Assembly: GCF_000717185.1 (NCBI RefSeq)
Contig: NZ_JNYE01000028.1
Location: 1 to 64,000 of the forward strand
Direction of reading: 5' to 3'
Origin: Kitasatospora phosalacinea
GTDB taxonomy: Bacteria > Actinomycetota > Actinomycetes > Streptomycetales > Streptomycetaceae
Length of the DNA: 64,000 bases
Made by a program: the position numbers and the translations under genes. Positions 7,896-16,635 of the stretch are shown here, piece by piece (the stretch's first letter is position 1; each line of letters begins with the position of its first letter). The notes under the pieces were generated by a model. It was not told the origin of the DNA. It made no database searches and worked only from the letters and a program-made list of their open reading frames with translations.

Positions 7896-8249
7896 TCAGC
7901 CGGCGTTCTCGTTGTGCACTTTCTCTTGGGCCCGGATGTCGTCGGCGTTGAGGCCGTAGCGCTGTGCCCAGGCGTCGAAGTCGCCGAAGTCCTTGGTGTT
8001 GTCCTGCTTGTCCTCGATCCGGTCGATGCGGGCCCAGGGTAGGAAGCAGCGGCCGACCTGGAACCCGTACTGCTGGCCGTCGTCGCTCCGCTTGCAGACC
8101 AGTTCTGTCCAGCAGCCGGTGAGGGAGACACCCCAGTCGGTCAGCTTGAGGTACTTGCCCTCCACGTCGATGCTCGCCAGCCACCAGTCCTCGTCGCCGT
8201 GGCTGTCCAGCAGGGTGATCACGTACAGGTCCCCGTCCGCGTCCGGCAT
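7896..8249 (-). CDS. Hypothetical protein
   Basis: 117 residues from the ATG at 8249, chosen because AAGGAGCC lies 4 bases before it; an upstream ATG at 8291 lacks a ribosome site. The sequence alternates beta-like and charged parts (DLYVITLLDSHGDEDWWLASID, GKYLKLTDWGVSLTGCWTELVCKR) and ends in a helical DAWAQRYGLNADDIRAQEK tail. No family is recognised and no membrane or secretion signal is present. Same strand and spacing as its two neighbours. Confidence 0.65.
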   Translation of the reverse strand: MPDADGDLYVITLLDSHGDEDWWLASIDVEGKYLKLTDWGVSLTGCWTELVCKRSDDGQQYGFQVGRCFLPWARIDRIEDKQDNTKDFGDFDAWAQRYGLNADDIRAQEKVHNENAG

Positions 8250-8357
8250 GACCGGCTCCTTCGCTTCGTGCCTGAGCTGTTGTGCGGACACAGCTCCGGA
8301 GCCGGTTCAACGAACGGGACCCGCACCGGGTAGCGGGCCTGGCGGAGCGCGGTGGTG

Positions 8358-9368
8358 CTACAGGCCGGGCAGGGCGGCCTCGCCGGGTCGGCGGGCGGCG
8401 GTGGTCCCGGCGGCGAGGTGGACCAGGTGCAGCAGGCGGTCCGCGGTGCCGGGCGCGATGGCCGGGCGCAGCCGGGCGTCGGCGCCGACGTCGGCCCGCC
8501 AGCGGGTCACCAGCTGGTGGAGGCTGCGGCAGCGGCGGCGGCGGGGCAGGTAGGCCGGGGCGTCGATCGCGGCGCGGCGCAGCGCGTCGAGGTCGTCCAG
8601 GTCCCACATCAGCACGGTCCGGCCGGCGAGGATGCCGGACAGCTCGTCCAGGGCGTCGGCGGCGGGGACGGCGTGGTCGGGGGCGCCCTTGGTGCGCGGG
8701 CCGGTCAGGCGCAGGGTGCGGCGGAACAGCGGGGTGCCGAACAGGTCGAGGGCGGTGAGGGTGGCGGCGGCCGGGACCGGCTTGCCGGAGGGGGTGGCGC
8801 GCAGGGTGTAGGCGACGTCGAGGGCGACCAGCTGCTCGGCGCGCTCGGCGACCAGGTCGGCGAGTTCGCGGGCGGCGGCCGCGGAGTCGACGCGGGCCTG
8901 CTGCTGGGCCTGGCGGGCCTTGTCGATCTGCAGGCAGGTGCGGCACATCAGCCGGCTGCGGTAGCCCTGGGCGTCGGACCAGGCGGTGGGCGGGGTGTCG
9001 GGCCGGGCGCCGCACTCCTCGCAGGTGCGGGCGGTGCTGGAGCGGGCGGCGGCCGCAGCGAGCTGCGCGCCGGTGGCGGCGGTGGGCAGCGACTCCGCCA
9101 GGTCGTAGAGGCGGAAGGTGTCCTTCCCGGCGGGGGTGCTGCCCGCCACGGTGGCGCGGTGCGGGCCGCCGGGGCGGCGCGGGAGGTCGAGGCGGTCGAA
9201 CTGGGTCCGGGTGAGCAGGTGCTCGGGCACCTCGCCAAACCAGGCGTAGGCCGGCACCGGGGCGGGCCGGGCGGCCGGGAGAACGGTCGTGCCGTCGGCG
9301 GCTCCGGTCGCGGCGACGGTGTCCGGGCGTCCGTCGGCGGCGGCGACGGCGTCGGTGGTGGCGGTCAT
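8358..9368 (-). CDS. RRQRL-type zinc-binding protein
   Basis: 336 residues from the ATG at 9368. After a Pro/Ala-rich leader, residues 42-75 (AWFGEVPEHLLTRTQFDRLDLPRRPGGPHRA) resemble the first part of the RRQRL motif-containing zinc-binding proteins of Streptomyces plasmids and integrative elements. Cys116/Cys119 (CEEC) and Cys142/Cys145 (CRTC) form a four-cysteine zinc site. The C-terminal half is helical and holds AGRTVLMWDLDDLDALRRAAID. The RRQRL string itself is replaced by TRTQFDRL, so it is a divergent member. The function of the family is unknown; DNA binding is likely from the zinc site and the basic C-terminus. Confidence 0.6.
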   Translation of the reverse strand: MTATTDAVAAADGRPDTVAATGAADGTTVLPAARPAPVPAYAWFGEVPEHLLTRTQFDRLDLPRRPGGPHRATVAGSTPAGKDTFRLYDLAESLPTAATGAQLAAAAARSSTARTCEECGARPDTPPTAWSDAQGYRSRLMCRTCLQIDKARQAQQQARVDSAAAARELADLVAERAEQLVALDVAYTLRATPSGKPVPAAATLTALDLFGTPLFRRTLRLTGPRTKGAPDHAVPAADALDELSGILAGRTVLMWDLDDLDALRRAAIDAPAYLPRRRRCRSLHQLVTRWRADVGADARLRPAIAPGTADRLLHLVHLAAGTTAARRPGEAALPGL

Positions 9369-9467
9369 CGGGGGCGGTGTTCCTTTCCTCGGATTTCTGA
9401 ATTCCCATCGGGATTTTCTCGCGCCGGTCTCTCACCGTGCCGGAGAACGTGAATTCCGATCCACGGG

Positions 9468-9510
9468 AAACGCCCTCCGCGCTGCCGATCGGGCGGCGCG
9501 GAGGGCGTTT
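9468..9510. terminator. Long hairpin, probable terminator
   Basis: AAACGCCCTCCGCGC pairs with GCGCGGAGGGCGTTT around a short GCC-rich loop; the stem is about 18 bp with A and T runs at its two ends, so it could act in either direction. It lies 43 bases beyond the 3' end of the 9553 gene on the minus strand and would separate it from the 9368 gene downstream. Confidence 0.65.
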
Positions 9511-9552
9511 ATAGGCGACATCGGCGGCTGTGGGCCTCCGCTGGGGTGCGGG

Positions 9553-9957
9553 TCAGGGGGTACCGGCGGCGGACCAGGCGTCGGCGATCTCCGCGAGCTC
9601 GTGGGCGATGCGGTCGGCGCGGGCGCGGCTGGCGGCGGTGTCGGGGTCGGGCAGGCCGTTGCGGGCGGTGTCGGCGACGGCGGTGTCGATGTCCGCGGCG
9701 TGCTGGAGCAGGCCGCCGTAGAGGCGGCCGGTGGTCTCCAGGTCGAGGGGCACCCGGCCGCTGGTGCGCCAGGAGCGGAAGGTCTCGGCCGCGTGGCGCA
9801 GCAGCGCTCCGACGTGGGCGGCGGGGAGCATCAGCTCGCCGTCGGGGCCGTGACGGTAGAGCACGAGGGGGAAGGGCCGGTCGAGGTCGAGGAGGTCCTC
9901 GTACGGGTCGAAGCCGAACTCGTCCAACTCGGGCGCGGGTGCGTCGTCCTGGGTCAT
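9553..9957 (-). CDS. Hypothetical protein downstream of tpg
   Basis: 134 residues from the ATG at 9957 with AAGGACT upstream. An acidic N-terminus (ELDEFGFDPYEDLLDLDRP) precedes LVLYRHGPDGELMLPAAHVGALLRHAAETFRSWR and a helical C-terminus (DTAASRARADRIAHELAEI). No recognised family. It follows tpg by 48 bases on the same strand, so it may be the third gene of the tap-tpg operon and have a role in telomere maintenance; this is suggested by position only. Confidence 0.65.
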   Translation of the reverse strand: MTQDDAPAPELDEFGFDPYEDLLDLDRPFPLVLYRHGPDGELMLPAAHVGALLRHAAETFRSWRTSGRVPLDLETTGRLYGGLLQHAADIDTAVADTARNGLPDPDTAASRARADRIAHELAEIADAWSAAGTP

Positions 9958-10005
9958 GTCGTAGTCCTTGTCGGGGGGATTCGCTCTCGGGGCGGTTGTG
10001 GGGTG

Positions 10006-10551
10006 CTACAGCTCGATGTCCATCCACTCGACCGAGTTGACCTCGGCGTCGAGGCCGCGGGCGCGGGCGCCCTTGTTGCGGAAGTAGTACTCGGACAGGG
10101 CGTCGGCGAGGATCTCCTCCTGCTGGGCCTGGCTGGCCCCGGCGTCGCGGGCTTCGTAGAGGCGGCGGGCGACGTCGCCGGGCATCTTCTGGCTGATCAT
10201 GCGCGGGCGGGGGTCGTCGGTAGATCCGCCGGCCGCGCTGTAGCCGAACGTCGCGCTGAGGTGCAACGTGAAGCCGTTGCTCTCCGCGGCCTTGCGGACG
10301 CGCTCCTTGACCTTGGGCTGCCACTTCGTGCGGACCTTGGTCGCGATGGCCTTGGCAGCGGCGGGCTTAGGGGTGCCCTGGCCCTTGAGCCAGCGCTGCA
10401 CGGTGCGCTGGGAGACGCCGAGCTCGGCGGCCAGGGCCTTGGTGGAGCCCTTGGCGCCCTTGAGGAGGAAGCGAACCTGGGCGGCGGTGGACTGCGGGAG
10501 GGGGCGGGTGCGCTCGGCGCGCTCCAGCCCTTCGTCGATACGGCGGCTCAC
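10006..10551 (-). CDS. tpg: Telomere terminal protein Tpg
   Basis: 181 residues, close to the roughly 184 of chromosomal Tpg, from a GTG at 10551 with AAGGAG upstream. Tpg is the protein covalently attached to the 5' ends of Streptomyces linear replicons, priming fill-in of the terminal gap. Visible family features: a helix-turn-helix at residues 37-60 (LAAELGVSQRTVQRWLKGQG), then TKWQPKVKERVRKAAESNGFTL, the FGYSAAGGSTDDPRPRMISQ segment, PGDVARRLYEARDAGASQAQ and the acidic C-terminus ending VEWMDIEL. It follows tap by 117 bases, the usual tap-tpg order. This gene marks the replicon as linear. Confidence 0.93.
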   Translation of the reverse strand: MSRRIDEGLERAERTRPLPQSTAAQVRFLLKGAKGSTKALAAELGVSQRTVQRWLKGQGTPKPAAAKAIATKVRTKWQPKVKERVRKAAESNGFTLHLSATFGYSAAGGSTDDPRPRMISQKMPGDVARRLYEARDAGASQAQQEEILADALSEYYFRNKGARARGLDAEVNSVEWMDIEL

Positions 10552-10668
10552 GGTGGCCGCGCTCCTTCCCGGCCGCCCTGGGCGGCCGCTGCTGGTGGTC
10601 GAAGTCGTGGACAGCCCGGCCCGGCCGGGCCCGTGGCGAGCGGGGCCCGGCCGAGCCGGTGGCGGGTG

Positions 10669-13215
10669 CTACTGGTCGTCGGCGGCCGGGCCGCCCTTGA
10701 TGAGGCGGCCGGGGTTGTAGCCGTCGGTGATCTGCTCCAGGACCTCCGCCAGCGGCCTGCTCCCCTCGTGCTTGACGTGGCCGGGGGACACCCCGAGGCG
10801 GGGCAGGCCGGTGATCGGCTTGCCGTTCGCGCCGAGGATCGCGGTGGGCTTGCCGTCGGCGTCGTAGGGCAGGACGTCCAGCGGCGAGGGGCCGGCCGCC
10901 GCGTAGACCACGCAGTCGGTGGCCACGGCGAGCGGGTAGCGGCCGGTCGCGGTGGCCAGTTTGAGCATCTTGCGGTGCATGTTGACGCGGCTGGCGGAGA
11001 TCACCGCCGCCCGGATGTCCGGCCGCCAGGTCGGCCGCTCCAGCGCCGACCAGCGCTCGCCGAACTTGTAGCCCAGGCCGCGCGGCTTCTCCCTGAGCTT
11101 GCCGATGCCGCTCTTGGCGCTGGCCTTGATGGCGTGCAGCACCGCCAGCTCGGCCGGGTCGCCCTCCTTGAGCCGGGCCATCGCCTCCAGGTGCGCGCCG
11201 AGGTCGCGCACCGCCAGGTCCGCGGGCACGCCCAGGCGCTCCATGGTGGTCATGTAGGCGGAGCGCAGGTGCTCGTACCAGGGGTCGAGGTACGGGCCGG
11301 AATCGTGGCGCAGCCAGCCCTCCAGCGGGCGCACCTGGAGGCCGAGTTCGACGGCGTAGGCGACGGTCGGGGTGGCGTACCAGCCCGGCCCGGTGGGGCG
11401 TTCGCCGGTCGGGGTGAACGGGTTGGGCAGCCGCGGGTCGAGGTCGAGGCCGGAGAGGTCGACCTTCCACGCGCCGGGGATCTTCGGGTCGAAGGCCGGG
11501 TTCAGCTCGTGCACCGGCTCCGAGAGCCCGACGACCAGGCGGGCGCTCGCGGCGAGGAACGCCGTGTTCGTGTCGAGGCCGACGGCCCAGGCGAGGATCC
11601 GCTCGCTCTCGTCGACCAGGTCGGCGGGGCGGTGCCAGTCCCAGGACTCCTCGGCCATCACGTGCTCGGGGCCGTCGCCCTGGCGCTCCTTGGCGCGCGG
11701 GTGCATGTCCGGCACCTCGCACGGCGCGGCGTCGACCGCGTGGTGCAGGGAGCCCTCCACCAGGGCAGATCCCTTCGTGCCGTCCGGGTTCATCACCCAG
11801 CGGGTGCGCGGGCGCAGCGCGGTCATCAGCTCCAGGCCGGAGACCGGGGCGCCGCCACACGGGGTGATGACCCGCTCCGCGTAGGTGCCCAGCAGCACCG
11901 CCAGGGCGGCCGGATCGGCGAGCACCGACTCCGGGATCGCCCAGTGGTCCTTCGCGGACAGCGCGCCCCAGCCGGGGATGCACAGCTGCACGCACACCCG
12001 GCGCCCGCCCTCGGGCTGGCGGTAGACGCGGGCCCAGCGGCCCAGCCCGCGCTGGGTGAGCTGCCAACCCGCCCGCTCGATGGCCTTGACCGCCTTGTGG
12101 GTCTTGGGCAGGCGGCCGAGGCGGGACACGAAGTCCTTCTTCTCGTCCTCGCCCGCGGCGGGCAGGCCGACGGCGGCGAGCACCCGGTCGGTGAGCACCA
12201 GCACCGGATCGCTGTCCTTGCCGAACCGGTGCAGGCGGGCGCCGCCGAGGCCGGCCTCGATCGCCCACTCCACCAAGCCGACCAGCGTCCGGGTCGTCGG
12301 GGCGGTCGGCGCGGTGCTGCCGTCGGCCAGGTAGGCGATCAGCGTCTTGCCGTCGGCGGCGACGTCCAGGACGGCCAGCGGCCCGCCCGGGAACCGGGCC
12401 TGCGCGGCCTGCCGCCACTCCGCCACCGCAGACGACGCCGACGCCGGTGTCGACGACGTCGCCGACGGCTTCTTCGCCGCGGTGGCCTTCCGCGACCTGG
12501 TCGAGCCGGCCGACCGCGCCGTGGCGGCCGGCTTCGCCCCGGCGGAGCTCCGCCGGGGCGAAGCCGGGGCCGGGGCCGGTGCTGCGGCGGCGCGGGCCTG
12601 CGCATCACCGGCCGGGTCGACCTGGACGGCCCGGTCGACGGGGGCGGTGGCGGCCGGGACCGCGGCCGCGGCAGGAGCGGCGGGGGCGGCGGCCGGGCGG
12701 CACAGCCCGCCCAGGTGCATCGGGTGCCCCTGGACGCGGTAGACCGACGGCTGCCCGCACTGCACGCACGGCGCGGCCGACGCCATCAGCAGCGACCCGT
12801 CCGGGTTCTGGTCCAGCATCACCACCTGCGGCGCCACCGGCTCGACCGGCACGGGCGCAGCAACCGACGCGGCCGGGACGGGCGGCGTGTCCGGCGCGGC
12901 GGCGAACGTCTCCGGCACCGGCACCGACACCGGCAGCTGCAGCGCGGCCGGACGGGCCGCGCCAGCGGGCGCCGGGAACCGCTCGCCCAAGCCGCGCAGC
13001 AGCCGGGCGTACAGGCCCCGCTGCGGCGGCCGCGGCTCGGACCGCCCGGTCTCCCACGTCCAGACCGTCTCCTCGCGCACCCCCACCTGCTCCGCGACCC
13101 GGGCCCGGGTCAGCCGCGCCGCCCGGCGCAGCCGCTTGCGCTCCGCCGGCGGCGGGAGCTCCTCCTCGTCGACCTCCGCCAGCAGCGCGTCGATCGGGTC
13201 CGTCCCCTCAGGCAT
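10669..13215 (-). CDS. tap: Telomere-associated protein Tap
   Basis: 848 residues from the ATG at 13215, with TAGGAGGT 5 bases upstream. Tap binds the telomeric 3' overhang and recruits Tpg for end patching. Residues 23-70 (PAERKRLRRAARLTRARVAE then QVGVREETVWTWETGRSEPR) are the N-terminal helix-turn-helix typical of Tap. A variable Pro/Ala-rich segment with a zinc site (Cys150, Cys153 and a later HLGGLC) follows, then the long conserved body with WQLTQRGLGRWARVYRQPEGGRRV and YPLAVATDCVVYAAAGPSPLD. It is somewhat longer than the roughly 740 residues of chromosomal Tap because of the linker. The pairing with tpg makes the assignment firm. Confidence 0.92.
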   Translation of the reverse strand: MPEGTDPIDALLAEVDEEELPPPAERKRLRRAARLTRARVAEQVGVREETVWTWETGRSEPRPPQRGLYARLLRGLGERFPAPAGAARPAALQLPVSVPVPETFAAAPDTPPVPAASVAAPVPVEPVAPQVVMLDQNPDGSLLMASAAPCVQCGQPSVYRVQGHPMHLGGLCRPAAAPAAPAAAAVPAATAPVDRAVQVDPAGDAQARAAAAPAPAPASPRRSSAGAKPAATARSAGSTRSRKATAAKKPSATSSTPASASSAVAEWRQAAQARFPGGPLAVLDVAADGKTLIAYLADGSTAPTAPTTRTLVGLVEWAIEAGLGGARLHRFGKDSDPVLVLTDRVLAAVGLPAAGEDEKKDFVSRLGRLPKTHKAVKAIERAGWQLTQRGLGRWARVYRQPEGGRRVCVQLCIPGWGALSAKDHWAIPESVLADPAALAVLLGTYAERVITPCGGAPVSGLELMTALRPRTRWVMNPDGTKGSALVEGSLHHAVDAAPCEVPDMHPRAKERQGDGPEHVMAEESWDWHRPADLVDESERILAWAVGLDTNTAFLAASARLVVGLSEPVHELNPAFDPKIPGAWKVDLSGLDLDPRLPNPFTPTGERPTGPGWYATPTVAYAVELGLQVRPLEGWLRHDSGPYLDPWYEHLRSAYMTTMERLGVPADLAVRDLGAHLEAMARLKEGDPAELAVLHAIKASAKSGIGKLREKPRGLGYKFGERWSALERPTWRPDIRAAVISASRVNMHRKMLKLATATGRYPLAVATDCVVYAAAGPSPLDVLPYDADGKPTAILGANGKPITGLPRLGVSPGHVKHEGSRPLAEVLEQITDGYNPGRLIKGGPAADDQ

Positions 13216-13653
13216 GTCGTACCTCCTAACACCTCATCGTAGTGCAGTTTCTAATGCTGGATCTAAGGTTTTGGCACCTCTTCCAGGTGAACCCGGACAG
13301 CACGGATCGAGCGACCGACACGGCCAGGGATCGGTGCACCGGCCGAGGTGGGGGTGGCGTCACCGGTGACGCCAGGGGTGGCGTCGTGGGTGACGCCAGG
13401 GTGGCGTCGTGGGTGACGCCCAATATCCAGAGCCCTCTCCAGAACCCGGTCGAGACTTCCGGGCGGCCGTAGGCCAGGTGCGGGTGGCTTCGCACGTGCG
13501 CGCGAGGCCCGACTCGAACGGATCGGCTCCGCCACTCGAACAGGAAGGCCCTAGATCGTCTTCTGCGGGGCAATCTTCGGATCGAACGGACGGCGGGAGC
13601 CGGGAGGCGGTCCGAGGCCGCCTGAGAGGCCGTCAGGGCCTTTCTGGGGCCTG
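13216..13653. promoter_or_regulatory. rep2-tap intergenic region, tap promoter
   Basis: No gene. It holds the palindromic repeats described separately at 13355-13421 and, near tap, an A/T-richer segment (13225-13275, including TACGAT on the minus strand at about 13237) that probably contains the tap promoter. The part nearest rep2 is rich in short CGAACGG/CCGATC strings but has no long hairpin. Confidence 0.5.
13355..13421. repeat. Three tandem 20-bp palindromic iterons
   Basis: TGGCGTCACCGGTGACGCCA (13355-13374, a perfect palindrome), TGGCGTCGTGGGTGACGCCA (13379-13398) and TGGCGTCGTGGGTGACGCCC (13402-13421), spaced 24 and 23 bases. They lie between rep2 and tap. The layout fits a dimeric regulator's operators at the tap promoter or a second set of replication iterons. 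Confidence 0.8.
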
Positions 13654-15306
13654 TCAGAGTCCGAGTTCCGAGCCCAGGTTGGAGCCAGGGCTCCACGGAG
13701 CGGGTTCAGCGGGCGTCGGGGCGACGGCGCCGATCGGGGTGAAGTCGGGCTCGTGCTCGTCGGTGCCGGGGAAGTTCCGGCCGGGTTCGTCGTCGCGGGC
13801 CATGTCGACGAAGCGGCTGTAGTGGCCCTGGAAGGCGGTGGTGATCGTCGCGGTGGGCCCGTTCCTGTGCTTGGCGATGATCAGGTCGGCCTCCCCGGCG
13901 CGCGGGGTCGACTTCTCGTAGCTGTCCTCGCGGTGCAGCAGGATCACCACGTCCGCGTCCTGCTCGATGGAGCCGGACTCACGCAGGTCGGAGAGCATCG
14001 GACGCTTGTCGGCCCGCTGCTCGGGCCCGCGGTTGAGCTGGGACAGGGCGATGACCGGCACCTGGAGCTGCTTGGCGAGCAGCTTGAGGTTGCGGGACAT
14101 GTCGGAGACCTCCTGCTGGCGGTTCTCCGCGCGGCGGCCGGCGCCCTGCAGCAGCTGGAGGTAGTCGACGATGACCAGGTCCAGGCCCCGGCGCTGTTTG
14201 ATCTTGCGGCAGCGGGCGGCGATGGACAGGGCGGACTGCACGGGGTTGTCGTCGATCAGCAGCGGCGCGTCGGTCATGCGGCTGATCGCCCGGCCGGAGC
14301 GCACCCAGTCGTCGTCGGTCATCTCGCCCGAGCGCAGGTGGTGCAGTGCGACGCGTCCCTCGGCGGACACGGCGCGCAGCTGGATCTCCTCGCGGCCCAT
14401 CTCCAGGGAGAACATCGCGGTGGTGAGGTGGTGGGTGATGCTGGCTGAGCGGGCGATGTCCAGTACTAGCGTTGATTTGCCTACGGCGGGCCTGGCGGCG
14501 ATGACGATGAGCTGGCCGGGCTGGAGGCCCTGGGTGAGCTGGTCGAGGTCGGCGAAGCCGGTGGGCACGCCGGTGATCCGGCCGCGGTTGTGCTTGCGGT
14601 CCTCGACCTTGCCCATGGTGACGTCCATGCCGTCCATCACCGGGGCCAGGCTGTCCTCGCCGCGCTGCTCGGCGAGCGCCATCACCTCGGCCTGGGCGGC
14701 GTTGACGAGGTCTTCGACGTCGCCCTCGGCGGTGTAGCCCATGCCCGCGATCCGGGTGCCGGCTTCGACCATGCGGCGCAGCACGGCGCGCTCGTGGACG
14801 ATCTCGGCGTAGTACTCGGCGTTCGCGGCGGTGGGCACCGTGTTGACCAGGGTGTGCAGGTAGGAGGCTCCGCCCGCGCGGACCAGCTCGCCGCGCTTGC
14901 CCAGTTCGCCCGCCACGGTGATCGGGTCGGCGGGCTCGCCCCGGCCGTACAGGGCCAGGATCGCGCCGTGGATGAGCTCGTGGGCGGGCCGGTAGTAGTC
15001 GGCCGGCTTGAGGAGCTCGATCACGTCGCCGATGGCGTCCTTCGACAGGAGCATCCCGCCGAGGACCGACTGCTCGGCGGCGAGGTCCTGCGGGGGCACC
15101 CGCTCGAAGTCGGCGCCGGTGTCGGTGCGGCCGCGGTCCCGGCCGCGCCGGTCGCGGCCGAACGCGGCGCGCGGCGCGGGGAGCGGGGTGTCCGGGTCGA
15201 AGTCGTCGTCCGGCTCCGGTTCCGGTTCGCTCCAGTCGTCGTCCGGCTCGGCCTGCTCGGCGGCCGCGGACTCGAGGCCGGTGCTGTTCTGGCTGGGTAC
15301 GCTCAT
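13654..15306 (-). CDS. DnaB-type replicative helicase (Rep2-like)
   Basis: 550 residues from the ATG at 15306. After an acidic, disordered leader of about 65 residues the DnaB N-terminal domain begins (RVPPQDLAAEQSVLGGMLL). The RecA-like helicase core has Walker A ARPAVGKST near residue 275, FSLEMGREEIQLR, the Walker B-like LDLVIVDYLQLL and the DLRESGSIEQDADVV motif, so it looks catalytically intact. It lies 78 bases downstream of rep1 on the same strand. In pSLA2-type linear plasmids an initiator and a DnaB-like helicase form such a phage-like origin pair. It may instead be a spare host-type dnaB, but the position argues for a plasmid replication role. Confidence 0.93.
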   Translation of the reverse strand: MSVPSQNSTGLESAAAEQAEPDDDWSEPEPEPDDDFDPDTPLPAPRAAFGRDRRGRDRGRTDTGADFERVPPQDLAAEQSVLGGMLLSKDAIGDVIELLKPADYYRPAHELIHGAILALYGRGEPADPITVAGELGKRGELVRAGGASYLHTLVNTVPTAANAEYYAEIVHERAVLRRMVEAGTRIAGMGYTAEGDVEDLVNAAQAEVMALAEQRGEDSLAPVMDGMDVTMGKVEDRKHNRGRITGVPTGFADLDQLTQGLQPGQLIVIAARPAVGKSTLVLDIARSASITHHLTTAMFSLEMGREEIQLRAVSAEGRVALHHLRSGEMTDDDWVRSGRAISRMTDAPLLIDDNPVQSALSIAARCRKIKQRRGLDLVIVDYLQLLQGAGRRAENRQQEVSDMSRNLKLLAKQLQVPVIALSQLNRGPEQRADKRPMLSDLRESGSIEQDADVVILLHREDSYEKSTPRAGEADLIIAKHRNGPTATITTAFQGHYSRFVDMARDDEPGRNFPGTDEHEPDFTPIGAVAPTPAEPAPWSPGSNLGSELGL

Positions 15307-15384
15307 GGTGATCTCTCTTCGGGATCGGACGGCCGCCGGGGCCTGGCGAGGTGAACCGGCGGCCGTCGTGCTGTTCTCGGGTGG

Positions 15385-16635
15385 TCAGCGGGCCAGGTAC
15401 TCGGCGCGCTGGGCGGACTGGCGGCGGGCCTCCGCAGCCTGGCGTGCCGCCGCGTCGCGCTTGCGGTCGTTCGGCGTGCGGGGGTTCTTGGCCTGCTGGA
15501 GCAGCGAGGCCAGCGCCTGGAGGGCGGAGGCGTCATCGATACCGCGCTCGGCATCGAGCGCGCGGCGCCGCCGGTCGACCTCGTCGTCGGCCGCGCACTG
15601 CGGACACCCGGCAGCCTCAAGCCGCGGGTGGCTGGGGCACGGATTCTCCGGCCCCACCGACGGTGCGGCGTCCGGCCCGGCCACAACCTCGAACAACGGC
15701 AGGTTCGGGATGCGGTCGCGCTCCAGGATCGATGGGTAGTTCTTGATCCCGCCCGGGTTCTTCGTCAGCTGCTGGATCAGCAGCCGCCCGGTGTGGCTGT
15801 CCAGCTTCGTGATCACGGGCCAGCCCTGGTCCGCCATCGCCTCCAGAAGCCCGGGGGCGAGGACCTTGGCCTTCGCGCGCCCGACCGTCCACGGGTCGGG
15901 GAGCACCTGGAGCAGCCGGACGGCGGCCGCGGTTTCCTCGGGGTCGAAGACCACCCCCTCCTCCTCCCGGGGCCCCACCCCGTCGTGACGGGTGGGGTTC
16001 GAGCGGGGGTTGGGGGAGGAGGTAGTTACCTCCTCCTGGAGGTGTGGAACCACGTTGGATTTCAACGTGTCGGCCTGACCTGCACAGACGTTGGTTTCCA
16101 ACGCGTCGGAATCCAACGTCTGTGTCTCCGACACGTTGGAAATCGCAGTGTCGGCCTGACTTGCACAGACGTTGGAAATCGCAGGGTGAGTACTGGCCTG
16201 TTCAGGCCGACACGTTGGATTTCGCAGTGTCGGACTGACCTGCGACGATGCCTCAGCACCTCGGGTGCCCCGGGAGACGTAGGCGCTGTTGTTCGCCGGG
16301 TTCCGGTAGACCATGAACTTCCACTTCGGGCGCTTGTTCTTCTCGTCGTAGCCGTCCCGTACGTGGCTGACGTGACCGGCCTTCTGCAGGCGGCTCATCA
16401 CCCCGCGCAGGCGGCTCTCGCCCATCTTCCAGCCGGTCGCCTGGAACTCCGCAGACAGCGCGGGCATCCCCGACGGCTGGCCCGGGTCCCGCAGCAGCAG
16501 GCGGATCAGCACGCCGTAGTCCTCGGGCTGGAGACCGGGCGAGTACGCCAGTGCGTACGGAACGACGACCTCCTCGGGAGGCTCCCAGGCACGTTGGACC
16601 GAGGCGCTCGCGAACTCGGGGTCGGGCATCTTCAT
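15385..16635 (-). CDS. Replication initiator (Rep1-like) with iterons in its coding sequence
   Basis: 416 residues from the ATG at 16635, with GGAGG 7 bases upstream. The N-terminal 110 residues look like a winged-helix DNA-binding domain (YGVLIRLLLRDPG, ALSAEFQATGWKMGESRLRGVM, SRLQKAGHVSHVRDGYD). Residues about 125-205 are low complexity and contain protein-level repeats (AISNV, NVCASQADT, NVCAGQADT) that reflect DNA iterons at 16052-16240. The C-terminal half is helical, with LLQVLPDPWTVGRAKAKVLAPGLLEAM and an Arg/Ala-rich end. Arrangement and location upstream of the helicase match Rep1 of phage-like Streptomyces linear plasmid origins. Sequence homology to known Rep1 proteins was not tested. 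Confidence 0.75.
   Translation of the reverse strand: MKMPDPEFASASVQRAWEPPEEVVVPYALAYSPGLQPEDYGVLIRLLLRDPGQPSGMPALSAEFQATGWKMGESRLRGVMSRLQKAGHVSHVRDGYDEKNKRPKWKFMVYRNPANNSAYVSRGTRGAEASSQVSPTLRNPTCRPEQASTHPAISNVCASQADTAISNVSETQTLDSDALETNVCAGQADTLKSNVVPHLQEEVTTSSPNPRSNPTRHDGVGPREEEGVVFDPEETAAAVRLLQVLPDPWTVGRAKAKVLAPGLLEAMADQGWPVITKLDSHTGRLLIQQLTKNPGGIKNYPSILERDRIPNLPLFEVVAGPDAAPSVGPENPCPSHPRLEAAGCPQCAADDEVDRRRRALDAERGIDDASALQALASLLQQAKNPRTPNDRKRDAAARQAAEARRQSAQRAEYLAR
16052..16240. repeat. Iterons inside rep1, probable replication origin
   Basis: ACGTTGG occurs at 16052, 16088, 16132, 16169 and 16212, alternating 36-37 and 43-44 bases apart, with the complement CCAACGT at 16113. Each sits in a longer unit, of the type ACGTTGGAAATCGCAGTGTC followed by GGCCTGACYTGCACAG. 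The block falls in the low-complexity middle of rep1. Iterons inside the initiator gene are the known arrangement of pSLA2-type internal origins, so this is the best candidate for the plasmid's bidirectional origin. Confidence 0.8.

Noticed and set aside
9289..13242. Very long plus-strand frame of 1317 residues
   Set aside because: It spans tpg and tap in antisense; long stop-free antisense frames are expected at this GC content.
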